NCBI RefSeq assembly: GCF_900618535.1
Contig: NZ_UYJA01000001.1
Coordinates: 1,302,001-1,366,000, forward strand
Direction of reading: 5' to 3'
Length of the DNA stretch: 64,000 nucleotides
Origin: Pseudomonas bubulae
GTDB lineage: Bacteria; Pseudomonadota; Gammaproteobacteria; Pseudomonadales; Pseudomonadaceae
Of the stretch, positions 24,501 through 34,004 are shown in pieces. Below the pieces are notes generated by a model. That model was not told the origin of the DNA and searched no databases. It was given only the letters and a program-made list of their open reading frames with translations. Position numbers and translations under genes: made by a program. How positions within the stretch are numbered: the stretch's first letter is position 1; every line of letters starts with the position of its first letter.

Positions 24501-26350
24501 ACCTTCTCTTTCTGACTTTCGTATTCCCCCTGATCGGCTTTTTGCTGCTGTCGTTCTCCCGTGGACGCTTCAGCGAAAACCTCTCGGCGCTGATCGGCGT
24601 CGGCTCCATTGGCCTTTCGGCCATCGTGGCCGCGTTTGTGATCTGGCAATTCAATGTCGCGCCGCCACCCGGCGGCGAGTACACACAAGTACTGTGGCAG
24701 TGGATCTCGGTAGAAGGCTTCAAGCCCAACTTCGCCCTGCACCTGGACGGCCTGTCGGTCACCATGCTCGGTGTCGTGGTCGGCGTGGGCTTTCTGATCC
24801 ATGTCTTCGCCTCGTGGTACATGCGCGGTGAAGACGGCTACTCGCGTTTCTTTGCCTACACCAACCTGTTTATCGCCAGCATGCTGTTCCTGATCCTGGC
24901 CGATAACCTGCTGTTCGTGTACTTCGGCTGGGAAGGCGTGGGCCTGTGCTCGTACCTGTTGATCGGTTTCTACTACAGCAACCGCAACAACGGCAACGCG
25001 GCACTCAAAGCCTTTATCGTGACCCGTGTCGGCGACGTGTTCCTGGCCATCGGCCTGTTTATCCTGTTCCAGCAACTGGGCACGCTGAACATCAAGGAAC
25101 TGCTGGTGCTGGCACCGCAGAAGTTCCAGGCCGGTGATTTCTGGATCGTGCTGGCAACCCTGATGCTGCTGGGTGGTGCTGTCGGTAAATCCGCGCAACT
25201 GCCGCTGCAAACCTGGCTGGCAGACGCGATGGCCGGCCCTACCCCGGTTTCGGCACTGATCCACGCCGCAACCATGGTAACCGCCGGTGTGTACCTGATT
25301 GCCCGTACCCACGGCCTGTTCACCCTGGCACCTGAAGTGCTGCACCTGGTGGGCATCGTCGGCGGTGTGACCCTGGTACTGGCCGGTTTCGCCGCACTGG
25401 TACAAACCGACATCAAACGTATCCTTGCCTACTCGACCATGAGCCAGATCGGCTACATGTTCCTGGCATTGGGCGTGGGTGCCTGGGACGGCGCGATCTT
25501 CCACCTGATGACCCACGCCTTCTTCAAGGCGCTGCTGTTCCTTGCCTCCGGTGCGGTCATCGTTGCCTGCCATCACGAGCAGAACATCTTCAAGATGGGC
25601 GGCCTGTGGAAAAAACTGCCATTGGCCTACGCCAGCTTTATCGTCGGTGGCGCGGCGCTGTCTGCCTTGCCATTGCTGACGGCCGGTTTCTACTCTAAGG
25701 ACGAAATCCTCTGGGAAGCCTTCGCCAGCGGTAACAACGAACTGTTGTATGCCGGTCTGGTCGGTGCGTTCATGACCTCGCTGTACACCTTCCGCCTGAT
25801 CTTCGTCACGTTCCACGGTGAAGCCAAGACTGAAGCCCATGCAGGCCACGGCGTGACCTACTGGCTGCCACTGAGCGTGCTGATCGTACTGTCGACTTTT
25901 ATCGGCGCCATGATCACCCCGCCACTGGCCGGTGTACTGCCACAAAGCGTTGGCCATGCTGGCGGTGAAGCCAAGCACAGCCTGGAAATCGCCTCGGGTG
26001 CCATCGCCCTGGCCGGTATCCTGCTGGCTGCCCTGCTGTACCTGGGCAAGCGTCGCTTTGTAAGCGCCGTCGCCAACAGCGGCATCGGTCGCTTCCTGTC
26101 AGCCTGGTGGTTCGCTGCCTGGGGCTTCGACTGGCTGTACGACAAACTGTTCGTCAAACCGTATCTGTTGATCTGCCGCTTGCTGGCCAAAGATCCTCTG
26201 GACCAGACCATTGGTTTGATCCCGAAGATGGCCAAGGCCGGGCATAACGCCCTGAGCCGCAGCGAAACCGGTCAACTGCGTTGGTACGCTGCATCCATGG
26301 CCGCCGGTGCTGTACTGGTCATGGGCGCCATCGTGCTGGTAGCGGTCTGA
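24497..26350 (+). CDS. nuoL: NADH-quinone oxidoreductase subunit L
   Basis: 617-residue antiporter-like subunit, about 16 helices including the long lateral helix at the C-terminal end. Conserved proton-channel blocks: [17 protein letters not shown] (key Glu), [45 protein letters not shown] (key Lys and His residues) and [40 protein letters not shown]. The start is set by the ATGA overlap with nuoK. Confidence 0.98.
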   Translation: MNLLFLTFVFPLIGFLLLSFSRGRFSENLSALIGVGSIGLSAIVAAFVIWQFNVAPPPGGEYTQVLWQWISVEGFKPNFALHLDGLSVTMLGVVVGVGFLIHVFASWYMRGEDGYSRFFAYTNLFIASMLFLILADNLLFVYFGWEGVGLCSYLLIGFYYSNRNNGNAALKAFIVTRVGDVFLAIGLFILFQQLGTLNIKELLVLAPQKFQAGDFWIVLATLMLLGGAVGKSAQLPLQTWLADAMAGPTPVSALIHAATMVTAGVYLIARTHGLFTLAPEVLHLVGIVGGVTLVLAGFAALVQTDIKRILAYSTMSQIGYMFLALGVGAWDGAIFHLMTHAFFKALLFLASGAVIVACHHEQNIFKMGGLWKKLPLAYASFIVGGAALSALPLLTAGFYSKDEILWEAFASGNNELLYAGLVGAFMTSLYTFRLIFVTFHGEAKTEAHAGHGVTYWLPLSVLIVLSTFIGAMITPPLAGVLPQSVGHAGGEAKHSLEIASGAIALAGILLAALLYLGKRRFVSAVANSGIGRFLSAWWFAAWGFDWLYDKLFVKPYLLICRLLAKDPLDQTIGLIPKMAKAGHNALSRSETGQLRWYAASMAAGAVLVMGAIVLVAV

Positions 26351-26388
26351 TATGAACCTTCGACTTTGCGAAAGGAATTGAGCCCGTC

Positions 26389-27921
26389 ATGATTCTGCCT
26401 TGGCTAATCCTGATCCCCTTTATCGGCGGCCTGCTGTGCTGGCTGGGTGAGCGCTTCGGCTCTACCCTGCCACGCTGGATTGCGTTGCTGACCATGTCCC
26501 TTGAGCTTGCCCTCGGCCTTTGGCTGTGGTCCCAGGGGAACTACTCATTTGCACCGGCGCCTGGCGCCGATCCGACCTGGGCCCTTGAGTTCCAGCACAC
26601 CTGGATTGCCCGCTTCGGTATCAGCGTGCACCTGGCGCTGGACGGCCTGTCGCTGCTGATGATCCTGCTCACCGGCTTGCTCGGTGTGCTGTCGGTGCTG
26701 TGTTCCTGGAAAGAAATCCAGCGTCACGTGGGCTTCTTCCACCTGAACCTGATGTGGATCCTGGGCGGTGTGGTTGGCGTGTTCCTCGCCATCGACCTGT
26801 TCATGTTCTTCTTCTTCTGGGAAATGATGCTGGTGCCGATGTATTTCCTCATCGCGCTCTGGGGTCATAGCTCGTCGGATGGCAAGAAAACCCGTATCTA
26901 CGCCGCCACCAAGTTCTTCATCTTCACTCAGGCTTCCGGCCTGATCATGCTGGTGGCGATCCTGGGTCTGGTGCTGGTCAACTTCAACAACACCGGCGTG
27001 ATTACCTTCAGCTACGCCGAGTTGCTGAAAACCAAGATGTCGCTCACCACCGAGTACATCCTGATGCTGGGCTTCTTCATTGCTTTCGCCGTGAAGCTGC
27101 CGGTCGTACCGTTCCACTCCTGGCTGCCGGATGCTCACGCACAGGCACCTACTGCAGGTTCTGTGGACCTGGCCGGTATCCTGTTGAAGACCGCTGCGTA
27201 TGGCTTGCTGCGTTTCGCCTTGCCGCTGTTCCCGAATGCCTCGGCCGAGTTTGCGCCGATCGCCATGACCCTGGGTCTGATCGGGATTTTCTACGGTGCT
27301 TTCCTGGCGTTCGCACAAACCGATATCAAGCGTCTGATCGCGTTCTCCAGCGTTTCCCATATGGGTTTCGTGCTGATCGGTATCTACTCCGGCAGCCAGC
27401 TGGCCCTGCAAGGCGCCGTGATCCAGATGCTGGCCCACGGTGTTTCGGCAGCTGCGCTGTTTATCCTCAGCGGCCAGTTGTATGAGCGTCTGCATACCCG
27501 TGACATGCGTGAAATGGGTGGTTTGTGGTCCAAGATCGCTTACCTGCCGGCCATTAGCCTGTTCTTCGCGGCGGCGTCCCTGGGCTTGCCGGGCACCGGC
27601 AACTTTGTCGGCGAGTTCCTGATCCTGATTGGCTCGTTTGCCAGCTTCCCTTGGGTCACCGCGATCGCCACAACCGGCCTGGTGTTTGGTTCGGTCTACT
27701 CGCTGATCATGATTCACCGTGCCTACTTCGGCCCATCCAAATCGGACGATGTACTGGCCGGTATGGATGCACGTGAACTGATCATGGTGCTCGGTCTGGC
27801 GGTACTGCTGGTGTTTATCGGCGTGTACCCACAACCGTTCCTCGATACCTCCGCTGCGACCATGCATGGCGTGCAGCAATGGCTCGGCACCGCCTTCACT
27901 CAACTCGCTTCGGCCCGGTAA
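26389..27921 (+). CDS. nuoM: NADH-quinone oxidoreductase subunit M
   Basis: 510-residue antiporter-like subunit with about 14 helices. Conserved blocks: [19 protein letters not shown] (key Glu), [39 protein letters not shown] and [18 protein letters not shown]. An AAAGGAATTGAG stretch precedes ATG 26389; 38 bp separate it from nuoL. Confidence 0.98.
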   Translation: MILPWLILIPFIGGLLCWLGERFGSTLPRWIALLTMSLELALGLWLWSQGNYSFAPAPGADPTWALEFQHTWIARFGISVHLALDGLSLLMILLTGLLGVLSVLCSWKEIQRHVGFFHLNLMWILGGVVGVFLAIDLFMFFFFWEMMLVPMYFLIALWGHSSSDGKKTRIYAATKFFIFTQASGLIMLVAILGLVLVNFNNTGVITFSYAELLKTKMSLTTEYILMLGFFIAFAVKLPVVPFHSWLPDAHAQAPTAGSVDLAGILLKTAAYGLLRFALPLFPNASAEFAPIAMTLGLIGIFYGAFLAFAQTDIKRLIAFSSVSHMGFVLIGIYSGSQLALQGAVIQMLAHGVSAAALFILSGQLYERLHTRDMREMGGLWSKIAYLPAISLFFAAASLGLPGTGNFVGEFLILIGSFASFPWVTAIATTGLVFGSVYSLIMIHRAYFGPSKSDDVLAGMDARELIMVLGLAVLLVFIGVYPQPFLDTSAATMHGVQQWLGTAFTQLASAR

Positions 27922-27928
27922 GAGCGCT

Positions 27929-29398
27929 ATGGAATTCACGATCCAACACTTTATCGCGCTTGCTCCACTGCTGATTACCAGCCTCACCGTTGTTGTGGTG
28001 ATGCTGGCAATCGCGTGGCGCCGCAACCATTCACAGACCTTCCTGCTTTCGGTGGCGGGTCTTAACCTGGCCCTGTTGTCGATCTTCCCGGCGTTGAAAG
28101 TTGTTCCACTGGCTGTCACCCCGCTGTTGATGATGGACAACTTCGCCTATCTGTATATCGGCCTGATCCTGGTCGCGACCCTGGCCTGCGTCACCCTGGC
28201 GCACGCCTACCTGGGTGAAGGCGGCACGGGCTATCCGGGCAACCGCGAAGAGCTGTACCTGCTGATGCTGCTGGCAGCGACCGGCGGTATTGTGCTGGTC
28301 AGCGCGCAACACCTGGCCGGTTTGTTTATCGGTCTGGAACTGCTCTCGGTACCGGTTTACGGCCTCGTGGCCTATGCCTTCTTCAACAAGCGCTCCCTGG
28401 AAGCCGGCATCAAGTACATGGTGCTGTCGGCAGCCGGTTCCGCGTTCCTGTTGTTCGGCATGGCCTTGCTGTACGCCGAAGCCGGCAGCTTGAGCTTCAG
28501 CGGTATCGGTCACGCCCTGGCGGCCACTGGCGCTCCTAGCGCCATTGCCCAACTGGGCCTGGGCATGATGCTGGTAGGCCTGGCCTTCAAACTGTCGCTG
28601 GTGCCTTTCCACCTGTGGACGCCGGACGTATACGAAGGTGCTCCGGCGCCGGTCGCCGCGTTCCTGGCTACCGCGTCGAAAGTTGCCGTGTTTGCCGTGA
28701 TGGTGCGTCTGTTCCAGATCACCCCATCGGCAACCACCGGTGTGATGAGCGATGTCCTGACCGTGATCGCGATTGCCTCGATCCTGTTCGGTAACCTGCT
28801 GGCACTGACCCAGAACAACCTCAAGCGTCTGCTGGGTTACTCGTCCATCGCTCACTTTGGCTACCTGCTGATCGCCCTGGTGGCGAGCAAAGGCATGGCC
28901 ATGGAAGCCATTGGTGTTTACCTGATCACCTATGTGCTGACCAGCCTGGGTGCATTCGGTGTGATCACGTTGATGTCCTCGCCGTACAAAGGCCGTGACG
29001 CCGACGCCCTGTACGAGTACCGCGGCCTGTTCTGGCGTCGTCCGTACCTGACTGCGGTGATGACCGTGATGATGCTGTCGCTGGCGGGTATCCCGCTGAC
29101 CGCCGGCTTTATCGGCAAGTTCTACATCATTGCCACCGGTGTTGAAGCTCACCAATGGTGGCTGGTGGGTTCCCTGATCCTGGGTAGCGCCATTGGCGTG
29201 TTCTACTACCTGCGTGTGATGGTGACCCTGTACCTGGTCGAGCCGAAACTGCATCGCCACGATGCACCGCTGAACTGGGAACAGAAAGCGGGCGGCGTGA
29301 TGCTGCTGGCGGTCTCGGTACTGGTGTTCTTCCTGGGTGTCTACCCGCAGCCGATGCTGCAGCTGGTGCAACAGGCAACCCTGGGCCTGGTTGGCTAA
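27929..29398 (+). CDS. nuoN: NADH-quinone oxidoreductase subunit N
   Basis: 489-residue antiporter-like subunit, last gene of the operon. Conserved blocks: [36 protein letters not shown] (key Glu), [33 protein letters not shown] and [18 protein letters not shown] chose ATG 27929 ([15 protein letters not shown]), preceded by GTAAGAG at the nuoM end, as the usual N-terminus; a longer reading overlapping nuoM is unlikely. A strong terminator follows. Confidence 0.98.
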   Translation: MEFTIQHFIALAPLLITSLTVVVVMLAIAWRRNHSQTFLLSVAGLNLALLSIFPALKVVPLAVTPLLMMDNFAYLYIGLILVATLACVTLAHAYLGEGGTGYPGNREELYLLMLLAATGGIVLVSAQHLAGLFIGLELLSVPVYGLVAYAFFNKRSLEAGIKYMVLSAAGSAFLLFGMALLYAEAGSLSFSGIGHALAATGAPSAIAQLGLGMMLVGLAFKLSLVPFHLWTPDVYEGAPAPVAAFLATASKVAVFAVMVRLFQITPSATTGVMSDVLTVIAIASILFGNLLALTQNNLKRLLGYSSIAHFGYLLIALVASKGMAMEAIGVYLITYVLTSLGAFGVITLMSSPYKGRDADALYEYRGLFWRRPYLTAVMTVMMLSLAGIPLTAGFIGKFYIIATGVEAHQWWLVGSLILGSAIGVFYYLRVMVTLYLVEPKLHRHDAPLNWEQKAGGVMLLAVSVLVFFLGVYPQPMLQLVQQATLGLVG

Positions 29399-29416
29399 GC
29401 GTTAGCGGCTGTACCC

Positions 29417-29454
29417 AAAACCCCGTGGAGGCCTGGCCTTCACGGGGTTTTTTG
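29417..29454 (+). terminator. Terminator of the nuo operon
   Basis: Stem AAAACCCCGTG (29417-29427) with CACGGGGTTTT (29441-29451) and an AGGCC/GGCCT extension inside the loop, ending in a T run. Confidence 0.93.
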
Positions 29455-29512
29455 TTGCACCACAAATCATGTGGAAGTTGTAAATACTCAGGATTTCTAT
29501 GCGACGCTAAAC

Positions 29513-29601
29513 CTGTGGGAGCTGGCTTGCCTGCGATGCAGACGGCATGGTCTGGCAGGCTAAGCGCGCCGATGCCATCGCGAGCAAGCCCGCTCCCACA
29601 G
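29513..29601. repeat. REP pair (BIME) after nuoN
   Basis: CTGTGGGAGCTGGCTTGCCTGCGATGC from 29513 and the inverted copy CATCGCGAGCAAGCCC...CCCACAG ending at 29601. The left copy has diverged (CTGGCTTGCCTGC). Confidence 0.9.
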
Positions 29602-29605
29602 AGGG

Positions 29606-29901
29606 GATGTGCGGGGCTCGCAGACCTCGCCGCCAAACAGGCCGGCCGGTCGGCCGCCTCGCGGTGCAGTGCTTTTGATCTGCCAGCCCTCCCGGGAGGC
29701 CGAGAGGAGGTTCTGTGGAGTGGGTCTCCCGGCATGGATGCCGGGAGAGCCGCGATGGGCCATGGATGGCCCGTGGCGGCGTGCCCACGGAGCAGAGCCG
29801 GAGCGAGGGAACCTGAGCGAAGCGAAGGCCGTACGATGGGGCGAGGACTTTTTGGTTCCTTTTTGGTCCTTCAAAAAGGGACTCGCCGTAAGGGCGAAAC
29901 C
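29606..29901. repeat. GC-rich multi-hairpin intergenic element
   Basis: About 300 bp without a credible gene but with consecutive perfect inverted repeats: TCTCCCGGCAT/ATGCCGGGAGA (29725-29748), GGGCCAT/ATGGCCC (29757-29772), CCGTGG/CCACGG (29771-29790) and CCTTTTTG/CAAAAAGG (29858-29879). The wording GAGCCGGAGCGAGGGAACC and CGCCGTAAGGGCGAAACC is, from memory, a dispersed pseudomonad intergenic repeat that is often mis-called as small hypothetical proteins. Copy number in this genome cannot be seen here. Confidence 0.6.
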
Positions 29902-29962
29902 ACTATTTCAGTTTGACACAAATGCCGGATATGTACTCAACGTATCAGTTAAACAAACACGA

Positions 29963-30232
29963 TCAAGCGGGCCGCAAGCGCCAGCCCAGCACATCGAGCA
30001 GGTCACAACCATCGCGCAGCAATTGCGCTGAAACCGTGGCCAGATGTTTGAGATCAACCGAATCGGCCTGCTGCGCTTCGCGGCTGGAGAACGATTCCAT
30101 CAGTTGAGTTACAGCCAGAACGCGGGCGACTGCGTTGGCATGGAGCACATCGAGGGGGACGTTGCGATCGATCAGCAAGGCGGGGATGGTGCAGTCAATG
30201 GCTGTTAACGGGATATACGGTGAATTCGTCAT
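29963..30232 (-). CDS. Small hypothetical protein, DUF3077-like
   Basis: 89-residue soluble protein, MTNSPYIPLTAIDCTIPALLIDRNVPLDVLHANAVARV at the start and LATVSAQLLRDGCDLLDVLGW near the end. The pattern (a short 'benefit' segment followed by two amphipathic helices) resembles the many small DUF3077-type genes of pseudomonads; function unknown. AAGAG lies 8 nt before ATG 30232. The gene sits between the hairpin element and a long 5' leader with a strong RNA-like fold (30297-30362), which supports it being expressed. It shows no link to the TonB receptor, which runs the other way. Confidence 0.65.
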   Translation of the reverse strand: MTNSPYIPLTAIDCTIPALLIDRNVPLDVLHANAVARVLAVTQLMESFSSREAQQADSVDLKHLATVSAQLLRDGCDLLDVLGWRLRPA

Positions 30233-30296
30233 AAGAAAGTCTCTTAAAGTTGGATTTAGCCATCCATTTTTGTCGCCAAACAAAAAAGGTGGCCGC

Positions 30297-30362
30297 TGTA
30301 CGTGGGTTGGCGAACCGGTAACTTTAAGAAAACCCGGCAGATCCGAAGATCTCCCACGTACA
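30297..30362 (-). ncRNA. Candidate structured 5' leader RNA of the DUF3077-like gene
   Basis: Read on the minus strand, TGTACGTGGG (30362-30353) pairs perfectly with CCCACGTACA (30306-30297). Directly inside the 5' arm is AGATC-TTCG-GATCT (30352-30339), a hairpin with a C(UUCG)G tetraloop. A second inner stem CCGG/CCGG (30337-30334 with 30318-30315) and an alternative GGTT/AACC hairpin lie in the remaining loop. The element ends 64 nt before the start codon. The folding is seen by eye only; function as a riboswitch, thermosensor or protein site is unproven. Confidence 0.55.
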
Positions 30363-30661
30363 ACTGCCATAAAACATTTCGAGCAAATTACACGCTCAAC
30401 CGTAAATAGCAATTATGTACTTATTTAAAGTTACTGCGGATCGCCAAACCCGGTCGCCTTATCGGCGAGCACCCACTATAGGCCCCGCATCAGACCTCCA
30501 GCAATTGCCAAACCTGTGCGATAAATCCCGAAAAAGCGTGAGCTTGCAGCTTCGCGAGCAGGCTCGCTCCCACAACTGGATTGCAACCGTGACAGTTGCG
30601 AGTGATTCCGGGCTTGTATAGGCTGGCGCGCCGCCCGCCCATCGATCTGGAAGCTCCATTA
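30363..30661. other. Divergent promoter region between the DUF3077-like gene and the TonB receptor
   Basis: Non-coding. It holds one solitary REP half (CTTCGCGAGCAGGCTCGCTCCCACA, 30550-30574). I looked for a Fur box upstream of the receptor and found no convincing one. GGAAG about 9 nt before ATG 30662 is the likely receptor Shine-Dalgarno. Confidence 0.5.
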
Positions 30662-32779
30662 ATGCGATCCGTGTTCTCCTCGCTTTTACCTTTGGCACTC
30701 CTCAGTGCCACCCCCGCCTACGGCAGTGCCCTGGAACTGGGTGAGGTGCAGGTACGCAGCGAAGAAAGCAGCGAACTGGAAGCCGCCCAGAACGCACTCA
30801 ATGAAGTGCCCGGCGCCAGCAACCTGATCGATATGGCCCGCGTCGAAAACGGTCGCACCGCCAGCAATGCCGATGTACTGGCCTACCAGCCAGGGGTCTA
30901 CGCGCAATCGGCGGGCAATGACGGGGCCAAGGTCTCGGTGCGTGGCTCGGGTATCAACCGCGCCCCTAGCGCCCACGGCTCGGGGCTGTATGTCATGTTC
31001 GACGGCCTGCCCCTGACCGGCCCCGGCGGTACGCCCTACGAACTGTTCGAGCCGCTATGGTTGAGCCGCGCCGAAGTGCTGCGCGGCGCCAATGGCTTCG
31101 ACACCGGCTCGCTGGCCCTGGGCGGCTCGATCAACTACGTCACCCACACCGGCTACGACGCCGCGCCATTGCAGGTGCGTTACGAAACGGGCAGCTATGG
31201 CTATCAGAAACGCCAGATCAGCTCCGGGCAGGTGCTGGGAGATCTGGACTACTATGTCGCCCTGACCGACTCAGACACCGACGGCTATCAACACCATACC
31301 GCTGGCAGCAGCAAAGGCATCGCAGCCAATGTCGGTTATCGCTTCAGTCCACAACTGGAAACCCGCTTCTACCTGCGCTATCGCGAAACCGATAACGAAC
31401 TGGCCGGGCGCGTGACCAAAGACAATATCAAGCATCACCCCCGCGCAGCCAACCCGGCCTATGTGGCAGGGGACTACAGCCGCCCGCAACCCGGCAGTAC
31501 CTGGCTGGGCAACAAGACCACGATGTACCTGGATGACGATTCGCAGCTGGAAGTGGGCCTGGTCTATCACGACTACCCGATGGATCTGCGAGAAGGCCCT
31601 AACCGTTTGAAAGTTGCCTACACCGATGTCAGCGGCACGCTCAACTACAAGCGCCGCGACACTCTGTTCGGCCTCGAAAGCAACACCACCGTGGGCCTGC
31701 GCAACACCAAGCATTTGCCCAACAGTGGTGCATCGGAATATGTGCGTATCCCTGTGGGCAACACTGCAGGCTATGCCCCGGGCACCAAGATTCGCGACTT
31801 CAGTTACCAGGGTTCCGACACCGTGCTGCACGCCAGCAATGATCTGGAACTGATCCCCGACCTGTGGCTGACCACCGGCATGGCGCTGATCTACACCCGC
31901 CGCGAGAGCGACGTGAGCTACCCCGACAGCGGTGGCAAGGTCAGCCAGCATGACTGGGACTACGCGCCCCGTGTTGGCCTGCGTTACGAGTTCAATCCGC
32001 ACTTGCAGGTATACGGCAACCTGAGCCGTTCGGTTGAGCCGCCGCACCCGTGGTCGATGATCTGGGGCTCGCCGTTTACCTTCCCGGTCAACAGTGGCCC
32101 GGCTACCGGTCGCCAGAGCACCCCCGTGTCGCTGGACAATCAAACTGCTACTACCTTGGAACTCGGCACCCGTGGCGATTCGTGGCTCGGGCAGTGGGAT
32201 CTGGCCTGGTATTACTCGGCCGTGCGCCATGAGCTGCTGAGCGTCGAAACCCAGGCCGCCACTCTCACCCAAAGCCCGATTGTCGGCGAGTCCAACGCCA
32301 GCCCCACCGTGCACCAAGGCATCGAAGCAGGACTCAACAGCCTGCTGTGGGAAAGACAAGCAGTGGGCAAAGTATCCCTGCGCCAGGCCTACACCTTCAG
32401 CGACTTCCATTACCGTGACGACGAGCGCTTTGGTGACAACAAGTTACCGGGGATCCCGCAACACTACTACCAGGCCGAAGTGCGCTATGACCACCCGCAG
32501 GGCTTCTATGCCGGGGTGAACACCCAGGTTGCCTCACGCATGGCGGTGGATTACGCCAACTCGTATTACACCTCGTCCTATATGCTTTGGGGCGCAACCC
32601 TGGGCTACAACGCCCCCAAGCAGGCCTGGCAAGCCTGGCTCGACCTGCGCAACCTGAGCGGCGAGCGCTATGCCGCTACGGTTACGCCAGGGTATGACGA
32701 CAAGGGACTGGACGCCGCGCGCTCCACCCCCGGTGAAGGCAGGGGCGCCTACGTGGGGGTTTCCTACAGCTTCCGTTAA
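30662..32779 (+). CDS. TonB-dependent outer-membrane receptor, substrate unknown
   Basis: 705-residue active-transport receptor. A signal peptide (about 1-21, ending PAYGSA) is followed by a TonB-box-like start (LELGEVQVRS), a plug domain (about 45-165, with VLAYQPGVYAQSAGNDGAKVSVRGSGI and LRGANGFDTGSLALGGSINYVT), then a beta-barrel ending in the outer-membrane insertion signature YVGVSYSFR. The N-terminus is too short for a FecA-type signalling domain, and no sigma/anti-sigma pair is adjacent. No siderophore genes are near, so the ligand (ferric siderophore, citrate or other) cannot be named. The 3' end overlaps the convergent permease gene by 4 bp. Confidence 0.92.
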   Translation: MRSVFSSLLPLALLSATPAYGSALELGEVQVRSEESSELEAAQNALNEVPGASNLIDMARVENGRTASNADVLAYQPGVYAQSAGNDGAKVSVRGSGINRAPSAHGSGLYVMFDGLPLTGPGGTPYELFEPLWLSRAEVLRGANGFDTGSLALGGSINYVTHTGYDAAPLQVRYETGSYGYQKRQISSGQVLGDLDYYVALTDSDTDGYQHHTAGSSKGIAANVGYRFSPQLETRFYLRYRETDNELAGRVTKDNIKHHPRAANPAYVAGDYSRPQPGSTWLGNKTTMYLDDDSQLEVGLVYHDYPMDLREGPNRLKVAYTDVSGTLNYKRRDTLFGLESNTTVGLRNTKHLPNSGASEYVRIPVGNTAGYAPGTKIRDFSYQGSDTVLHASNDLELIPDLWLTTGMALIYTRRESDVSYPDSGGKVSQHDWDYAPRVGLRYEFNPHLQVYGNLSRSVEPPHPWSMIWGSPFTFPVNSGPATGRQSTPVSLDNQTATTLELGTRGDSWLGQWDLAWYYSAVRHELLSVETQAATLTQSPIVGESNASPTVHQGIEAGLNSLLWERQAVGKVSLRQAYTFSDFHYRDDERFGDNKLPGIPQHYYQAEVRYDHPQGFYAGVNTQVASRMAVDYANSYYTSSYMLWGATLGYNAPKQAWQAWLDLRNLSGERYAATVTPGYDDKGLDAARSTPGEGRGAYVGVSYSFR

Positions 32780-33858
32780 TCGCCGGACGGGATATCGGCT
32801 GGCAACCGCACCTTGCGCCGGGTGCCACTGAACAGGCCCCAGCTGGACAGGAACAGGGCGGCAATCAATGGCCCGATCACAAAGCCATTGAGGCCGAAGA
32901 TCGCCATGCCGCCCAGAGTCGAGATCAAAATCAGGAAGTCCGGCATTTTCGTGTCCTTGCCCACCAGGATGGGGCGCAGCACGTTGTCCACCATGCCGAT
33001 CACAAAGACCCCATACAGCGCCAGCACCACACCCTGCCAGACCGAGCCGGTCACCACGAAGTAAACCGCGACCGGTGCCCAGACAATGCCAGCACCCACG
33101 GCGGGCAACAGCGACAGGAACATCATCAGCACCGCCCAGAACAGCGCGCTGTGGATGCCCAGTACCCAGAAAATCACCCCGCCCAATGCCCCTTGGGTAA
33201 TTGCCACCGCCAGATTGCCCTTGACCGAGGCCCGGACCACACGGCGCAATTTGAGCTGCAACAGGCGTTTTTGCTGTTCGGCAAGCGGTACCGCGTTGCG
33301 GATGGTGCGCACCATTTGCTGGCCATCGCGAATAAAGAAGTACAGCAGATACAGCATGATGAAAAAGCTCACCACCAGATCAAAGGTGCTCTGACCGAAG
33401 CTAAAAACTTGGGTGGCAAAAAACTGGCTGCCTTCGAGTGCACCCTTGGATACTTTCTCGCTCAGCCCGTCGATATTGCCCATACCGAAACGGTCAAGCC
33501 AGTCCTGGGCGGTGGCCGGCAGGATATCCTTGAACTGCATGACATAGCTGGCGACGTTGATTCTGCCGCTTTCAACATCCTTGTAGAGCGTTGCCACTTC
33601 CTGCACCAGCAAGGTCGTGGTGATGATGACCGGAATGATCGCGATCACCGTACAGGCCCCCAGCGTGGTAAAAGTTGCCAGGTTGCGTCGGCCTTTTAGC
33701 TTGAGTAGCAGCTTGCGTTGCAGGGGTGCAAACAGAATCCCCAGGGCAACAGCCCAAAAAATCGCGCCATAAAACGGCAATAAAATCCAGATGAATGCAA
33801 TTGTGACCAAGGCCAGCAACAGGAGCAGGGTTTTACGTTGCAGACTTGTTTCGTTCAT
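32776..33858 (-). CDS. AI-2E family (PerM-like) transporter
   Basis: 360-residue inner-membrane protein of the AI-2E exporter/PerM family, with about eight helices: a hairpin at about 10-50, one near 65-87, a long soluble segment (90-150), and a C-terminal bundle with VVSFFIMLYLLYFFIRDGQQMV, PAVGAGIVWAPVAVYF, GMVDNVLRPILVGKDTKMPDFLILISTLGGMAIFGLNGFVIGPLIAALFLSSW (family signature). Substrate unknown in most members, so autoinducer transport should not be assumed. It is convergent with the TonB receptor and probably monocistronic. Confidence 0.93.
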   Translation of the reverse strand: MNETSLQRKTLLLLLALVTIAFIWILLPFYGAIFWAVALGILFAPLQRKLLLKLKGRRNLATFTTLGACTVIAIIPVIITTTLLVQEVATLYKDVESGRINVASYVMQFKDILPATAQDWLDRFGMGNIDGLSEKVSKGALEGSQFFATQVFSFGQSTFDLVVSFFIMLYLLYFFIRDGQQMVRTIRNAVPLAEQQKRLLQLKLRRVVRASVKGNLAVAITQGALGGVIFWVLGIHSALFWAVLMMFLSLLPAVGAGIVWAPVAVYFVVTGSVWQGVVLALYGVFVIGMVDNVLRPILVGKDTKMPDFLILISTLGGMAIFGLNGFVIGPLIAALFLSSWGLFSGTRRKVRLPADIPSGD

Positions 33859-33917
33859 GAGCCATCCATGTCAGTGATGCGAGTAGGAATCTGGTGCACG
33901 CAGTGTAGCCGCTGACA

Positions 33918-33946
33918 TTGACAACTCCCTAGACACTCTGTAAATA
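33918..33946 (+). promoter_or_regulatory. Predicted promoter of the OprD-type porin gene
   Basis: TTGACA (33918-33923), 17-nt spacer, TAAATA (33941-33946). The surrounding ~70 bp resemble the promoter region of udh (35463 onwards). TTGTACGACGA (33957-33967) just downstream fits the FadR-subfamily GntR consensus TNGTNNNACNA exactly. Confidence 0.6.
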
Positions 33947-33972
33947 ATCTGCCTGGTTGTACGACGACAGAT

Positions 33973-33986
33973 AACAAAAATAATAA
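33973..33986 (+). promoter_or_regulatory. Crc/Hfq-type A-rich motifs in the porin leader
   Basis: AACAAAAA (33973-33980) and AATAATAA (33979-33986) both match AAYAANAA, the catabolite-repression motif bound by Hfq with Crc in Pseudomonas. They end 5 nt before the Shine-Dalgarno AGGAG. Confidence 0.65.
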
Positions 33987-34004
33987 TACTCAGGAGCTCT
34001 ACGG

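Noticed and set aside
23780..25978. 732-residue open frame antisense to nuoJ-nuoL
   Set aside because: Gln/His/Arg-rich shadow of membrane-protein codons; no domain, no ribosome binding site.
29425..30031. Small open frames across the nuoN-downstream repeats
   Set aside because: They run through the BIME and the hairpin element, with proline/arginine-rich translations typical of repeat DNA and no ribosome binding site.
30405..30430. Possible Fur box upstream of the TonB receptor
   Set aside because: The AT-rich stretch around AATTATGTACTTATT matches fewer than half of the Fur positions and lies over 230 bp from the gene.
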